A stretch of 64,000 nucleotides of DNA, from assembly GCA_008012315.1 (NCBI GenBank), contig SSEL01000013.1:1-64000 (forward strand). Reading direction: 5' to 3'. This document shows positions 25,420 through 36,152 of this stretch, piece by piece. How positions within the stretch are numbered: position 1 is the stretch's first letter; each line of letters opens with the position of its first letter. This DNA is from Rhodospirillaceae bacterium. GTDB lineage: Bacteria > Pseudomonadota > Alphaproteobacteria > Dongiales > Dongiaceae. The position numbers and the translations under genes were made by a program. The notes beneath the pieces were generated by a model. That model was not told the DNA's origin. It saw nothing but the letters and a program-made list of their open reading frames with translations, and ran no database searches.

Positions 25420-26600
25420 CGGTTCCGTGCCGGTGTCGCGATGCCGGCGCAACAGGCAATCACCACCAGGCCGACCGCCACCAGGCTGAGCGCGATGGGC
25501 AGGCTGGTCACTTGCGCCAGCGGTCCGATCAGCGGCGGGCCGGCGAGGACACCGGCATAAGCGAAGATCGCGACGGCCGAAATGGCGATGCCGGGAGAGA
25601 TGCCGGGCAGGCGGCCGGCGAGGCCGAAAAGCTGCGGCACCGAATTGGCCAGGCCGATGCCCGTCAAGGCAAAGCCGGCGATGCCGACCGCGCCGGAGCT
25701 GCTTATCGTGGCGATGAAGATGCCGATGGCGGCGAGTCCGCTGCCATAGCGGATCGTGGCGACCGGGCCGATCTTCGTGACGATCCAGTCACCGGTAAGA
25801 CGCCCCAGCGCCATGGTCAGGGAAAAGGCGGCGAAGCCGAGGCCGGCGGCGGATTCCGTGAAGCCGCGCTCGAAACGCAGGAAGACCGCACTCCAATCCA
25901 TCATTGCGCCCTCCGCCATCATCGCCACCAGGGCAAGCAGGCCGAACAGCACGACGATGCGGGACGGCCAGGCATAATGCTTGCCGCCTTGACCGCTGCG
26001 GCTCGGCAGCATGAAGCGGAACTGGCTGAAGATCATCGCCGCCATGGCAGCGGCAATCAGTGCGGCCGCCGCAATCGGATCGAGGCCGAGATGCATCAAG
26101 CCGCCAAACAGGCTGGCGCCGACCATGCCGCCGATGCTGAACATGCCGTGCAGTGATGAGAAGATCGGCCGGCTGCCGAGATGTTCCACCGCAACGCCCT
26201 GTGCGTTCATGGAGATATCCATCGCACCATTGCTGGCACCGAAGATGAAGAGGCAGGTTGCGAGGATTACCGTCGTCGGCGCCCAGGCCAATAAGGGCAG
26301 CATCAGGAAGAAGATGGCCGAGGATACCAGGATCACATTGCGCGAGCCGAAACGGGCGGCAAGCACGCCGGACAGTGGCATGATAAGCAGCGCACCGGCG
26401 CCGAGCGACAAAAGGACGAAACCGAGTGCGGCTTCGCTGAGCGCGAGGCGCTCCTTCGCCAGCGGGATCAGCGGCACCCAGCTCGACAGGATCATGCCAT
26501 TCGACAGAAAGACCGCCCGCGATGCGCGGCGGGCCGCCGCTGGATCATAGTGCCGGGCGGCGTCCATCTGGTCGGCGGTGGTATCGCGATTGGCGGTCAT
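25416..26600 (-). CDS. MFS transporter (YbjJ/fucose-permease-like)
   Basis: A 394-residue inner-membrane permease with about 12 helices and a short charged N-terminal tail. FIFGASNGAMDISMNAQGVA and HGMFSIGGMVGASLFGGLM are typical of the YbjJ/FucP-related MFS branch. The gene lies 26 bases downstream of a DeoR-family regulator on the same strand, a pairing that usually means the regulator controls its own carbohydrate transporter. The substrate is unknown; a sugar is likely from the regulator type. Confidence 0.85.
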   Translation of the reverse strand: MTANRDTTADQMDAARHYDPAAARRASRAVFLSNGMILSSWVPLIPLAKERLALSEAALGFVLLSLGAGALLIMPLSGVLAARFGSRNVILVSSAIFFLMLPLLAWAPTTVILATCLFIFGASNGAMDISMNAQGVAVEHLGSRPIFSSLHGMFSIGGMVGASLFGGLMHLGLDPIAAAALIAAAMAAMIFSQFRFMLPSRSGQGGKHYAWPSRIVVLFGLLALVAMMAEGAMMDWSAVFLRFERGFTESAAGLGFAAFSLTMALGRLTGDWIVTKIGPVATIRYGSGLAAIGIFIATISSSGAVGIAGFALTGIGLANSVPQLFGLAGRLPGISPGIAISAVAIFAYAGVLAGPPLIGPLAQVTSLPIALSLVAVGLVVIACCAGIATPARNR

Positions 26601-26626
26601 GTCTGCTCTGGTTGTTGAGAGTGGGG

Positions 26627-27418
26627 TCAGCCGACGATCCGCACGTCGATGCCGGCATCGCGATAGGGTGCCAGGCAGTCGGCCGGCAGTTCGCCTTCCG
26701 TGATCAGATGAGTCAGGGCGCTGATCGGCGCGAGGGGGAAGGGTGCGCGGGTGCCGAGCTTGTTGCCGGTCACGGCGGTCGCAACCCGGCCGGCGCAGGA
26801 CATCATGCAGCGTTTCAGGCGGGCGTCATCGAGCGTCATCTCGCTCATCCCGGCTTCCGCATCGATGGCGCAGACCCCCAACAGGCACAGATCCACCGAC
26901 AGCCCCTGCAAGGCTTCCCAGGCACTGATGCCGCTGCTGATCCGTTCGGTCTTGTCGACCCGGCCACCGAGCATGATGATCTCGATCCGGGGATGATCGA
27001 TCAGGGCCATGGCTGCCGGCAAATTCGGCGTGACGATGGTCGCCTGCAGGTCCGGCGCCAGGTTCCGGGCCACAGCCAGCATCGTCGTCCCGCCATCCAG
27101 CAGCACGGTTTCACCCGGACGGATCAGCGCCGCCGTCGCCTTGCCGAGCCGCTCCCGGGCGGCGACATCCTCGGTCATGCGGACGGCGAAAGGCACGGCC
27201 GCGGGCGTCAGGGGCAGGACGGGCAGGGCGCCGCCGTGAACCCGCCGCAACAGGCCGGCAGCGGCAAGCTCATTGAGGTCGCGCCGCACGGTATCCTCGG
27301 ACACCGCCAAAATCTGGCTGGCTTCCGTGGCGACGATCTTGCCGTCGCGGCGCAGAAATTCCAGCAGCCGGTGACGGCGCTCCTCCGGCAGGACAGGTTC
27401 CTGGAGTTGCGTGTTCAT
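26627..27418 (-). CDS. DeoR/GlpR-family transcriptional repressor
   Basis: A 263-residue regulator. The N-terminal DeoR helix-turn-helix (about residues 13-65) reads RRHRLLEFLRRDGKIVATEA and then SEDTVRRDLNELAAAGLLRR with VHGGAL. The C-terminal DeoRC sugar-phosphate domain contains LLDGGTTMLAVARNL and IIMLGGRVDKTERISSG. Such proteins repress sugar-uptake operons until a phosphorylated sugar binds. It heads an operon with the MFS gene, and four TGCAT elements lie directly upstream and across its start. Confidence 0.9.
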   Translation of the reverse strand: MNTQLQEPVLPEERRHRLLEFLRRDGKIVATEASQILAVSEDTVRRDLNELAAAGLLRRVHGGALPVLPLTPAAVPFAVRMTEDVAARERLGKATAALIRPGETVLLDGGTTMLAVARNLAPDLQATIVTPNLPAAMALIDHPRIEIIMLGGRVDKTERISSGISAWEALQGLSVDLCLLGVCAIDAEAGMSEMTLDDARLKRCMMSCAGRVATAVTGNKLGTRAPFPLAPISALTHLITEGELPADCLAPYRDAGIDVRIVG

Positions 27419-27473
27419 GCATTATTTCTCTGGATCATGCATTTTTTTCTGCATGGATATGCTGGTTTATGCA
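27417..27473. promoter_or_regulatory. Four TGCAT elements, likely DeoR operators
   Basis: ATGCAT occurs at 27417-27422 and again at 27437-27442, 20 bases apart; TGCAT at 27450-27454 and ATGCA at 27469-27473 form a second pair at about 20 bases. DeoR-family repressors bind repeated short elements about two helical turns apart. The first element overlaps the start codon of the regulator gene. Confidence 0.5.
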
Positions 27474-27748
27474 AGCCAAATATACCGACATCTATGCTGC
27501 GGGGTGACCGTCTGATGACGCAAAGCCGAGATGTGACGTGGCTCATTGAAGGCGAAGTTCGGTCTTTCCGTTTCAATAAGCCATTGCAAACAAGACCTTT
27601 AGCGATAATGCTAGGATTTAGAGTGTTCACTTGACCGCTCCGCTCTCTGCATGCATCGATACGCTGTTAAGAATCGGCGATATCCGGTCGGGGGGATGGC
27701 GCTTTTCTGGCGGATAATCGGTCTCACTTCGAATGGGGATGGGTATTA
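27474..27748. other. Intergenic region before the RND operon
   Basis: This 275-base gap should hold the promoter of the efflux operon. A 39-codon open frame from 27514 has no family likeness and no good ribosome-binding site, so I do not call it. TTGACC at 27630-27635 is a possible -35 element, but no matching -10 is clear. Confidence 0.4.
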
Positions 27749-29002
27749 ATGGCTTCTGCGATCGCAAAGGTCTGGTACACCGGTGCCGCAATTTTATTGC
27801 TCGCCGGTTGTGGGGAGCAGAAGTCGGCTCCGCAGGCCCAATCGGCGCCACCCCCGGCGGTCGGCGTGCATACCATTGCCGAGCGGCCGGTCACCCAGGG
27901 GCAGGAATTCATTGGCCGGGTGGAATCGATCAGCCAGGTCGATATCCTCGCCCGTGTCGAAGGCTTTCTCGAAGCGCAGCATTTCCGCGAAGGGCAGGAG
28001 GTCAAGAAAGGCGATCTGCTCTTCACCATCGAAAAGGACATGTTCAAGGCGCAGGTCGACCAGTTTCAGGCGCAGGTTGCCGCCGCCCAGGCCAATCTCG
28101 CCAATGCCGAGATCCAGTATCAGCGCGACCTCGCACTGGTGAAAAACCAGAATGTGCCGCAATCCACTGTCGACAAGGACAAGGCGGCGCGCGATGCCGG
28201 CAAGGCCCAGGTCCTGCTGACCCAGGCGGAACTCGAACAGGCGCAGATCAATCTTGGCTATACCGATATCTACGCCCCGGTCGACGGCAAGATCGGCGCC
28301 ACGAATTACGACGTCGGCAACCTGGTCAGCCCGAGTTCGAAGCCGCTGGTGACGGTGGTTACCCAGGACCCGATGTATGTGAGCTTCCCGGTTGCCCAGA
28401 CGGAACTGATGAAGATCCGGGAAGACCGTCAGCAGGAGGACGGTACCCTCACCAAGATTGAATTCGTCATCCGTTTCCCCGATGGCAGCACATATCCCCA
28501 TGCCGGCCGGTGGGATTTCACCAGCCCGCAGGTCGATCAGCAGACCGATACCGTCGAGATGCGCGCCACCTTGCCCAATCCGGAGCGCAAACTGATCGAC
28601 GGCCAATATGTGAAGGTCATTCTTCGCGAGCGTAAACCGCAATCCCGTCTGGTTGTGCCGCAGGCCGCGGTGCAGACGGCGCAGGGTGGCACCGAGGTCC
28701 TGGTCGTCGACAAGGATAACAAGGTAGCGGCCAAGATTGTTGAACTCGGCCAGACCGCAGGTTCGGATTATGTCGTCCTGAAGGGATTGAAGCCGGGTGA
28801 ACGGGTCATCGTCGATGGTATCCAGAAGGCGAAGCCGGGTCAGGTCGTGCAGCCGACCGAAGTAAAGGAACAGCCCAGTCTCAAGGATCAGGAGCAGGGA
28901 GGCGATCAGCAACAGGGGGGTGGTCAGGACAACAAGGCACCTGATGACACAAAGCCGGGGGATAAGGCGCAGGACGATAAAGCCAAGGGAGCCGGCCAAT
29001 GA
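27749..29002 (+). CDS. RND efflux periplasmic adaptor (membrane fusion) protein
   Basis: A 417-residue lipoprotein adaptor that links an inner-membrane RND pump to an outer-membrane channel. The signal ends at LLLAGC. The lipoyl half-motifs are [20 protein letters not shown] and [16 protein letters not shown], flanking a coiled-coil hairpin of about 70 residues (residues 110-165). Beta-barrel and membrane-proximal domains follow. The last 55 residues are an unusual hydrophilic tail rich in Gln, Gly, Asp and Lys. The gene overlaps the pump gene by four bases (ATGA). Confidence 0.93.
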   Translation: MASAIAKVWYTGAAILLLAGCGEQKSAPQAQSAPPPAVGVHTIAERPVTQGQEFIGRVESISQVDILARVEGFLEAQHFREGQEVKKGDLLFTIEKDMFKAQVDQFQAQVAAAQANLANAEIQYQRDLALVKNQNVPQSTVDKDKAARDAGKAQVLLTQAELEQAQINLGYTDIYAPVDGKIGATNYDVGNLVSPSSKPLVTVVTQDPMYVSFPVAQTELMKIREDRQQEDGTLTKIEFVIRFPDGSTYPHAGRWDFTSPQVDQQTDTVEMRATLPNPERKLIDGQYVKVILRERKPQSRLVVPQAAVQTAQGGTEVLVVDKDNKVAAKIVELGQTAGSDYVVLKGLKPGERVIVDGIQKAKPGQVVQPTEVKEQPSLKDQEQGGDQQQGGGQDNKAPDDTKPGDKAQDDKAKGAGQ

Positions 29003-32000
29003 TCTCTGCGGTCTTTGTCGACCGCCCGCGTCTGGCTTTCGTCATCTCGATCGTCATTACGATCGCAGGTCTGATTGCGCTGACGCAGATTCCGGTCGCC
29101 CAGTTTCCCGATATCGTGCCGCCGCAGGTTTCGGTGACCGCCAACTATCCGGGCGCTGATGCCGGGGTTGTGGAAACCACCGTGGCGCAGCCGATCGAAC
29201 AGCAAGTGGTCGGCGTCGATAATGCGCTTTATATGCAGTCGATCTCCGGTGCTGATGGCAGCTACACCCTGACCGTCACCTTCGCGCTGGGCACCGATCC
29301 GGACATCAATACCGTCAACGTGCAGAACCGCGCGTCGCTGGCCGAACCCAATCTGCCGCAGGAAGTGACGCGGCAAGGTCTGACCATCAAGAAAAAAAGC
29401 TCGGCGCTGCTTTACGGTATCACGCTGTTCTCGCCGGAAGGGAGCAACAGCCCGCTTTTCCTCAACAACTATGCCACCATCTATATTCTCGACCAGTTGA
29501 AGCGGCTGCCGGGCGTTGGCGATGCCAGCCTGTTCGGGCCGCTCAATTACTCGATGCGGCTGTGGCTCAACCCCGACCGCCTGACCAGTTTCAGCCTGAC
29601 GCCGAACGACGTCATCAATGCCATCAATGCGCAGAACATCCAGGCGGCGGTCGGCCGGATCGGCGCGCAACCGATTTCCAACGATCAGCAATTGCAGATC
29701 AACCTGACCACCAAGGGCCGCCTGACCACGGTCGACGAGTTCAAGAACATCATTTTGCGCGCCAATCCGGATGGCTCCGTCGTCCGCATGTCAGATGTCG
29801 CTCGTGTGGAACTGGGCGCACAATCCTCGGACCGCTATACCCGCTTCAACGGCGTGCCAAGTGCTGCGATCGGTATCTATCAGTCGCCGGGCGCCAACGC
29901 GGTGGCGGTGGCCGAGGAAGTGCGCAACAAGATGGACGAGCTGTCCAAGTCCTTCCCGCAGGATGTGCAATACAAGGTCTTCTACGATTCGACGGTCTTC
30001 ATCAATTCGACCATCGAAGAGGTGATCAAGACGCTGCTGGAAGCCTTCGTCTTGGTTGCCATCGTCGTCTATTTGTTCCTTGGCAAGCTGAGAACGACGC
30101 TCATCCCGCTGATCGCGGTACCGGTCTCGATCATCGGGACCTTCGCGGTCATGCTGATGATCGGCTTCTCGGCCAATACGGTCTCACTGCTCGCCCTGGT
30201 TCTGGCAATCGGTATCGTCGTCGACGACGCCATCGTCGTTATTGAAAACGTCGAGCGCGTGCTCGAAGAAGAGCCATTGCTGAGCGTCGCCGAGGCGACG
30301 AAAAAGGCCATGGCTGAAATCACCGGTCCGATCATCGCCATCACTCTGGTGCTGCTATCGGTCTTCATCCCGGTAGCCTTCATTCCGGGCCTCAGCGGCG
30401 AGCTGTTCCGGCAGTTCGCCATTGCCGTCTCGGTGTCGATGCTGATTTCGGCGATCAACGCCTTGACCCTCAGCCCTGCGCTGTGCTCGGTCCTGCTGAA
30501 ACGGAGCCATGGACCTAGCCGGGGGCCGATCAAATATGTCCTGCGCGGCATCGATAAAGTGCGCGACGGCTATGCGTCGATCGTCGCGCGGTTGATCCGT
30601 GTCGCAGTTGTCAGTATCTTCATCATCGTCGGTCTCGGCATTGTTTCCTTCCTGCTCATGGGGCGGACGCCGCAGGGCTTCCTGCCGGATGAGGATCAGG
30701 GCTATTTCTTCGCCTCGATGCAGTTGCCGGATGCTGCCGCGGTGGGCCGGAACGAGGCCATTACCAAGCAGGTCGAAGACATTATCAAGAAAGAGCCCGG
30801 CGTCCGTGACGTGCTCTCCGTGGTGGGCTTCAACTTCCTGGACGGCATCGCGCAGTCGAATTCCACCTTCTTCGTGGTGGCGCTGAAGCCTTATGAAGAG
30901 CGCACGGATCCCTCGCTGAAGGTGCAGGCCATCCTGCAAAAGCTGCGCGGCAAGCTCTTTGCCATTCCTGGCGCGGTCATCGTGCCGTTCAACCTGCCGC
31001 CGATCATCGGTCTCGGCAGTACCGGCGGTTTCCAATACATGATGGAAGATCGCGGCGGGAACAGCACGACGCAGCAGATGCAGCAATTGATGCAGGCGAT
31101 GGTCGTCGGTGCGTCCCAGAACAAGGATCTGGCCGGCGTTTTCAGCACCTATTCCTCCAGCACGCCGTCGCTCTACCTGAATATCGACCGCGACAAGGCC
31201 CAGACCATGGGCGTCCTGGTGTCGGATATCTTCACTGCCCTGCAGGGCACGCTGGGCGGCATCTATGTCAACGACTTCAACCTCTACGGCCGGACCTGGC
31301 AGGTGCAGATCCAGGCGGAACAGGATTACCGTAAGCGGATTGACGACATCTATAACATCTATGTCCGCAACAAGAACGGCGGCATGGTGCCGTTGCGGGC
31401 GCTGATGAAGATCGAAGACCGGTTGGTACCCCAGGGTATCACCCGGTATAACGGTTTCCGCGCGGTGACGATCAATGGCGGCGCCGCGCCGGGGGCCAGT
31501 ACCGGTACGGCCTTGGCGGCAATGGAGCAGTTGTCGCAAAAGATACTGCCGCAGGGTTTCAGCTTCGAATGGACCGGCACGGCCCTCCAGGAGATCGAGG
31601 CCGCCGGCAAAACGCCGATCGTCCTCGGCATGGCGGTGCTCTTCGCCTATCTGTTCCTGGTGGCGCTCTATGAAAGCTGGACCATTCCGGTGCCGGTCCT
31701 GCTCTCCGTCATCACCGGCGTGCTGGGGGCGATCGTCGCCATCTTCCTGGCGGGGCTAAGCTTTGACGTCTATGCCCAGATCGGCCTTGTGGTGCTGATC
31801 GCCCTGGCGGCGAAGAACGGCATTCTGATCATCGAATTCGCCAAACTGCAGCGTGAGAGCGGCAAAACTATCCTGGATGCCGCATTGGAAGGTGCCCGAC
31901 TACGGTTCCGACCGGTGATGATGACCAGCTTCGCCTTCATTCTCGGCCTGATACCATTGGTCACGGCTTTGGGGGCGGGTGCCGCGACACGCCGCGCGGT

Positions 32001-32178
32001 CGGTACGCCGGTTTTCGGCGGCATGATCGCGGCCTCGGCAGTCGGCGTTTTCATGATTCCCATGCTTTATGTCGTCTTCCAGCGGCTGCGCGAATGGGTC
32101 AAGGCCAAGATTCGCGGTGGCCATGAGGCGCATCGCCCGGTCGGCGATGCGGATGAGGACGAGGAAGCCGAAGTCTAA
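28999..32178 (+). CDS. RND multidrug efflux permease (HAE1/AcrB type)
   Basis: A 1059-residue inner-membrane proton antiporter of the hydrophobe/amphiphile efflux family. Proton-relay residues are visible: adjacent aspartates in [19 protein letters not shown] on helix 4 and lysine in [15 protein letters not shown] on helix 10. The N-terminus [20 protein letters not shown] is typical. It is coupled to the adaptor gene. No outer-membrane factor and no TetR or MarR regulator lies beside it, so it must borrow a TolC-like channel encoded elsewhere. Substrates unknown; AcrB-like drugs, solvents or bile-type compounds are the family range. A strong terminator follows. Confidence 0.95.
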   Translation: MISAVFVDRPRLAFVISIVITIAGLIALTQIPVAQFPDIVPPQVSVTANYPGADAGVVETTVAQPIEQQVVGVDNALYMQSISGADGSYTLTVTFALGTDPDINTVNVQNRASLAEPNLPQEVTRQGLTIKKKSSALLYGITLFSPEGSNSPLFLNNYATIYILDQLKRLPGVGDASLFGPLNYSMRLWLNPDRLTSFSLTPNDVINAINAQNIQAAVGRIGAQPISNDQQLQINLTTKGRLTTVDEFKNIILRANPDGSVVRMSDVARVELGAQSSDRYTRFNGVPSAAIGIYQSPGANAVAVAEEVRNKMDELSKSFPQDVQYKVFYDSTVFINSTIEEVIKTLLEAFVLVAIVVYLFLGKLRTTLIPLIAVPVSIIGTFAVMLMIGFSANTVSLLALVLAIGIVVDDAIVVIENVERVLEEEPLLSVAEATKKAMAEITGPIIAITLVLLSVFIPVAFIPGLSGELFRQFAIAVSVSMLISAINALTLSPALCSVLLKRSHGPSRGPIKYVLRGIDKVRDGYASIVARLIRVAVVSIFIIVGLGIVSFLLMGRTPQGFLPDEDQGYFFASMQLPDAAAVGRNEAITKQVEDIIKKEPGVRDVLSVVGFNFLDGIAQSNSTFFVVALKPYEERTDPSLKVQAILQKLRGKLFAIPGAVIVPFNLPPIIGLGSTGGFQYMMEDRGGNSTTQQMQQLMQAMVVGASQNKDLAGVFSTYSSSTPSLYLNIDRDKAQTMGVLVSDIFTALQGTLGGIYVNDFNLYGRTWQVQIQAEQDYRKRIDDIYNIYVRNKNGGMVPLRALMKIEDRLVPQGITRYNGFRAVTINGGAAPGASTGTALAAMEQLSQKILPQGFSFEWTGTALQEIEAAGKTPIVLGMAVLFAYLFLVALYESWTIPVPVLLSVITGVLGAIVAIFLAGLSFDVYAQIGLVVLIALAAKNGILIIEFAKLQRESGKTILDAALEGARLRFRPVMMTSFAFILGLIPLVTALGAGAATRRAVGTPVFGGMIAASAVGVFMIPMLYVVFQRLREWVKAKIRGGHEAHRPVGDADEDEEAEV

Positions 32179-32200
32179 CGACTGCAGGTTCCGGCAACGA

Positions 32201-32235
32201 AACACCGCCGAGCACGGGATCGGCGGTGTTTTTTG
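32201..32235 (+). terminator. Rho-independent terminator of the RND operon
   Basis: ACACCGCCGA (32202-32211) pairs with TCGGCGGTGT (32220-32229) around an eight-base loop and is followed by six T, 22 bases after the permease stop codon. Confidence 0.9.
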
Positions 32236-32432
32236 CCTATCGTGCGCGCCGACGATGAGCCGGCGGATGGAAGGGCAGGATGTCGCCGGTGGATGACGCT
32301 GGCTGCGCCTGGCCGGCAGGCAGGGTGAGCAGATGGCCGGCAAGCTATTCGCAGGCAAATTGGATATCCGGCACGGCGGTGATTTCCCAGGAAGCCTCTC
32401 ACGATGCGGCTTCAGCATAGGCTGTGTGATCC

Positions 32433-33287
32433 TTACACCGGACGATCGCCGATGATGGTGGCGCGGTGCATGATCCGGCGATGCGGCAGATAGTCGGCAA
32501 GGGCGTAATGCTGCGTGCAGCGATTGTCCCAGAAGGCGATGGCATTCTGCTTCCAGCGCCAGCGGATGGTGAATTCCGGCTTGGCGACATGGGCGAAAAG
32601 CAGCCGCAGCACGGCATCGCTTTCGGTCTTGCCGAGATCCTTGATCCGTGTGGTGAAGCCTTCGTTGACGAACAGGCCCTTCCTGCCGGTGACCGGGTGC
32701 GTGCGCACCACCGGATGGGTCATCGGCTTGTGGGTCGCGCGGGTCTTCAGCCAGCGCTCCTCATCTTCCGGCGTTGCGCCATAGCGTTCGCGCGGGAAGG
32801 ATTTTTCGAAATCATGCTCGGCATAAAGCCCGTCGAGGAAACTGCGGAAGGCCGGCGACAAGGCTTCATAGGCAGCCGTCATGCTGGACCAGCTGGTATC
32901 GCCACCGACCGGCGGCAATTCGCGCGCATAAAGAATGGCCCCCATCGGCGGCGTTTCGATGAAAGTCACGTCGGTATGCCAGTTGTCATTGTCCGGCGGG
33001 TTGTCGTTATGGGTGTCGAGGATGATGATCTCCTCGGCACCCTGCACATTGGGGTAGAGCGGATGGATATGCAGCTTACCGAAGCGCTTGGCGAAATCGC
33101 GCTGCTGCTCCGATGTCAGATGCTGGTCTTCGAAGAAGATCACCTGATGCGTGAGCAGCGCCTGCGTCAGATGCTCGATGGCCCGGTCATTAAGCTCCGC
33201 CGCCAGATCGACATTGCCGATCACGGCGCCGATCGTCGGGCTCAAGGGTGTTACGGTGATGCGATCGGCGGTTGTCCGATTGCTCAT
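32433..33287 (-). CDS. tauD: Taurine dioxygenase
   Basis: Fe(II)/2-oxoglutarate-dependent enzyme that converts taurine to aminoacetaldehyde and sulfite, releasing sulfur for growth. The 284 residues show the iron ligands HTD in NWHTDVTFIE and the distal histidine in HRRIMHRATI, with the arginine that binds 2-oxoglutarate next to it. IFFEDQHLTSEQQRDFAKRF is a family motif. It is the last gene of a tauABCD operon, 19 bases after tauC. A related alkylsulfate dioxygenase would look similar, but the operon supports TauD. Confidence 0.92.
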   Translation of the reverse strand: MSNRTTADRITVTPLSPTIGAVIGNVDLAAELNDRAIEHLTQALLTHQVIFFEDQHLTSEQQRDFAKRFGKLHIHPLYPNVQGAEEIIILDTHNDNPPDNDNWHTDVTFIETPPMGAILYARELPPVGGDTSWSSMTAAYEALSPAFRSFLDGLYAEHDFEKSFPRERYGATPEDEERWLKTRATHKPMTHPVVRTHPVTGRKGLFVNEGFTTRIKDLGKTESDAVLRLLFAHVAKPEFTIRWRWKQNAIAFWDNRCTQHYALADYLPHRRIMHRATIIGDRPV

Positions 33288-33306
33288 GATGACTTCTCCG
33301 GATGTG

Positions 33307-34140
33307 TCAGATATGGCCCTTCCAGGGCGTCAGGAAACGTTCGATGCCGCGCACGACCAGCTCAAGCGCGAAGGCGATGACGGCGATGACCAGGATGCCC
33401 ATCACCACGATATCGGTGACGAGGAACTGCGAGGCCGATTGGATCATGATGCCGAGGCCCCGCGTCGCCGCCAGCAGCTCCGCCGCGACCAGGGTCGACC
33501 AGCCGGCGCCGAGGCCGATCCGCAAACCGGTCAGGATCTCCGGCAGGGCATTGGGCAGAACGACCAGGCGCAGGATCTGCAATCGTGCAGCGCCCATGCT
33601 TTGCGCCGCCCGCAAGCGGTCATGCGGCACGGCCCGGACACCGGATGCCGTGGCAATGGCGATCGGCCCGAACATGGCGAGATAGATCAGCAGCACCTTG
33701 GAGAACTCGCCGATCCCGAACCAGATCACCACCAGCGGCAGATAAGCGAGCGGCGGGATCGGCCGGTAGAATTCGATGATCGGATCAAAGACGCCGCGCA
33801 GGATCGGGCTGAGGCCCAGGCCGAAGCCGACCGGTACCGCCGTCAGCAAGGCCGCCAGCAGCGCCAGGCCGATCCGCATCAGGCTGGCGCCGGTATGCTG
33901 CGCCAGGGTCGCATCGACGAAGCCGTCACGGGCGACGGCGGTGAACTGGTGGAACACATCGGCTGGCGCCGGCAGGAACAGCGGCGGCACCAGATTGAGC
34001 TCGGTGGCCAGCCACCAGAGGACGATCCAGCCGAGGCTGGTCGTGCCGGCGACCCAAAGCGTCAGGTAACGCGGGTTGCGGCGTTTCCTTTTGGCGCGCG
34101 CCACCGCCTGGGGCAGCGCCTGTGTCGTAACATCGACCAT
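33307..34140 (-). CDS. tauC: Taurine ABC transporter permease
   Basis: A 277-residue inner-membrane permease of the SsuC/TauC type. I use the ATG at 34140 (MVDVTTQALP) because GAGGAG lies eight bases upstream and it follows the tauB stop codon by 10 bases; the frame is open to 34236. About six membrane segments are seen. The cytoplasmic EAA loop, which contacts the ATPase, is DRLRAAQSMGAARLQILRLV followed by VLPNALPEILTGLRIGLG. It pairs with TauA and TauB, whose gene is frameshifted here. Confidence 0.9.
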   Translation of the reverse strand: MVDVTTQALPQAVARAKRKRRNPRYLTLWVAGTTSLGWIVLWWLATELNLVPPLFLPAPADVFHQFTAVARDGFVDATLAQHTGASLMRIGLALLAALLTAVPVGFGLGLSPILRGVFDPIIEFYRPIPPLAYLPLVVIWFGIGEFSKVLLIYLAMFGPIAIATASGVRAVPHDRLRAAQSMGAARLQILRLVVLPNALPEILTGLRIGLGAGWSTLVAAELLAATRGLGIMIQSASQFLVTDIVVMGILVIAVIAFALELVVRGIERFLTPWKGHI

Positions 34141-34150
34141 GGCTTGCTCC

Positions 34151-35022
34151 TCAGGGGTGCGCGGCATAAAGCCGCTCGGTATTGGGCCGTGTGATGTGGA
34201 TGGCGGTTTTCTCGCCTTCCGTCCCATCGCTGTCAAGCTGGCTGTCGCTTTGGCTATCCAGGATCAGGCTCAGCACCTCCTCGCGGGTGGCGACGAAGGC
34301 CGGATCCGATTTGATCCGCCGGGCCGGTTCGCCGCTCAGATAGCGGCGGCTGAAATCCGGCGTCTTGCGGGCGACGATGCGGCCCGGACGGCGCGACATG
34401 ACGACCAGTTGCGTTGCCATGAAAACCGCCTCTTCGATTTCGTGGGTGATCAGGAAGATGCCCTTATGCGTCCAGCCCCAGAGATCGAGGATCAGGGTCT
34501 GCATGGTCTGGCGGGTGATCGCATCGAGCGCGCCCAGCGGCTCGTCCATCAGCAGGACTTCGGGATCGTTGGCGAGGGCGCGTGCCAGGCCGACACGCTG
34601 CTGCATGCCGCCGGAAAGCGACCAGATCGGTTGATCCGCGACCTTCGAGAGGCCGACCAGGTGAAGCAAAGAGTCGACGCGGGCTGAACGCTGCCATTTC
34701 GGCCAGTCCTTCAGGCGCAGCGGAAATTCGACATTGCCGCGCACATCCAGCCAGGGAAACAGGGCATCGTTCTGGAAGACGACGCCGCGATCGGCATCCG
34801 GCCCGGTGATGGCTTTGCCGCGAAACCGCGCCTGGCCGAATCGGGCGCCAGGAAGCCGGCCATGACATTGAGCAAGGTCGTCTTGCCGCAAACCGACGCG
34901 CCGAGGGCCACGACCAGCTCGCCCGCATCGATATCGAGCGAGACATCCTCCAAAGCCTGAACCGGCTGCTTGGCACTGTCTTCATAGGCAACGGAGAGGC
35001 GATCGACGGAAAGGAGAGACAT
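34151..35022 (-). pseudogene. tauB: Taurine ABC transporter ATPase, interrupted by a frameshift
   Basis: The N-terminal part reads from the ATG at 35022 ([15 protein letters not shown] to [11 protein letters not shown]), then the frame runs into unrelated sequence. The rest of the ATPase continues in the next frame from about 34838 ([20 protein letters not shown], then LSGGMQQRVGLARALANDPE and VLLMDEPLGALD). One extra base near 34834-34842 would restore a continuous [17 protein letters not shown] reading. The ABC signature, Walker B and H-loop (ITHEIEEA) are intact. Walker A is GASVCGKTT rather than the common GPSGCGKTT. Either a true mutation or an assembly error; tauA, tauC and tauD are intact. 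Confidence 0.85.
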
Positions 35023-35105
35023 GGCGGCTACCCGATCAGATGCGGTCGTGAAGGGCCGGCTGGATGCGAGCGGTCTCGCACCCGGCCGGCGGTCAGGGAT
35101 TGGGA

Positions 35106-36104
35106 TCAGTTGGTGGCGATGGCCGATTTTGCGAACCGGTCGGTGACATAGGGATGGTCGTCGGACAGGGCAGCCGGCACCTTCTTCTGCTGCACCAGGA
35201 AGTCCGAGGTCCTGGCCAGCGCATCGACGGTCGTGTTGCCCAGCAGTTCGACCTGTTCGGGGAAGGCCGGGAAGCGATTGCCGGCGAGCACTGCGGGGAT
35301 TTCCTCGACCTTGGCGCCGCTCAATTGCGAAATCTTCTTCAGGTTGTCGCTATTCGCGGTCCAGGCCTTGGGATCCTTGTCGTAATCGGCATAGACATCG
35401 CCGGTCACCTTGACGAAGGCCGTGACGACATCGGGATGCGCCTTGGAGAACTCGGTGCTGGCGATATAGGCATCGAAGGTTGGTGCGCCCCATTTGGTGA
35501 CGTCCGTCGAGCTGACCAGGACCTTGCCGCTTTCCTTGACCTTGCCCAAAACGGGATCCCAGACATAAGCGGCATCGATGTCACCGCGCACCCAGGCGGC
35601 GGCGATTTCCGGCGGCCGTGAATTCAGGATCTGCACCTTGCCGGCATCGACGTTCCAATGCTTCAGCGCCGCCAGCAGGCTGTAATGCGTGGTGGAGACG
35701 AAGGGGACGGCGATCTTCTTGCCGACCAGGTCTTCCGGCTTGTCGATGCCGGCGCCGTTGCGCACGATGAGAGCTTCGGATTCACCGATCTGCGAGGCGA
35801 TGAGGATGGTCTCGACTGGCAGCTGGCGGGTAGCGGCGGCGGCGAGGGGGCTGGAACCGACATAGCCGATATCAACATCGCCCGAGGCGATGGCGGCGAT
35901 GACATCGGCGCCGGAATCGAATTTCCGCCAGTTGATTTTCCAGCCGGTGGCCTTTTCGTAAAGGCCGTCGACCTGCGCCACTTTGGCCGGATCGACGGTG
36001 GTCTGGTAGGCGATGGTGACCTCGTTAGCGGCCGCCTGGGCCGTGGCGGTAAGGGCGGTCAGCAAGGCCGCGCCGGCCAGAGTGCCGGAAAGTGACTTCA
36101 ACAT
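35106..36104 (-). CDS. tauA: Taurine-binding periplasmic protein
   Basis: A 332-residue exported binding protein of the TauA/SsuA family. The signal peptide is [18 protein letters not shown]. The mature part begins [20 protein letters not shown] and contains [20 protein letters not shown], the phrase that forms the sulfonate site in TauA proteins. First gene of tauABCD, 83 bases upstream of tauB. A perfect palindrome lies about 50 bases upstream of its start and may be the operator. Confidence 0.92.
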   Translation of the reverse strand: MLKSLSGTLAGAALLTALTATAQAAANEVTIAYQTTVDPAKVAQVDGLYEKATGWKINWRKFDSGADVIAAIASGDVDIGYVGSSPLAAAATRQLPVETILIASQIGESEALIVRNGAGIDKPEDLVGKKIAVPFVSTTHYSLLAALKHWNVDAGKVQILNSRPPEIAAAWVRGDIDAAYVWDPVLGKVKESGKVLVSSTDVTKWGAPTFDAYIASTEFSKAHPDVVTAFVKVTGDVYADYDKDPKAWTANSDNLKKISQLSGAKVEEIPAVLAGNRFPAFPEQVELLGNTTVDALARTSDFLVQQKKVPAALSDDHPYVTDRFAKSAIATN

Positions 36105-36152
36105 CTCAAGCTCCCCAAAGAAAGGTTCAATCTCCAGGGAGAGTCGTAATCA

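Noticed and set aside
27514..27633. 39-codon open frame in front of the RND operon
   Set aside because: No ribosome-binding site, no family likeness, and it lies where promoter sequence is expected.
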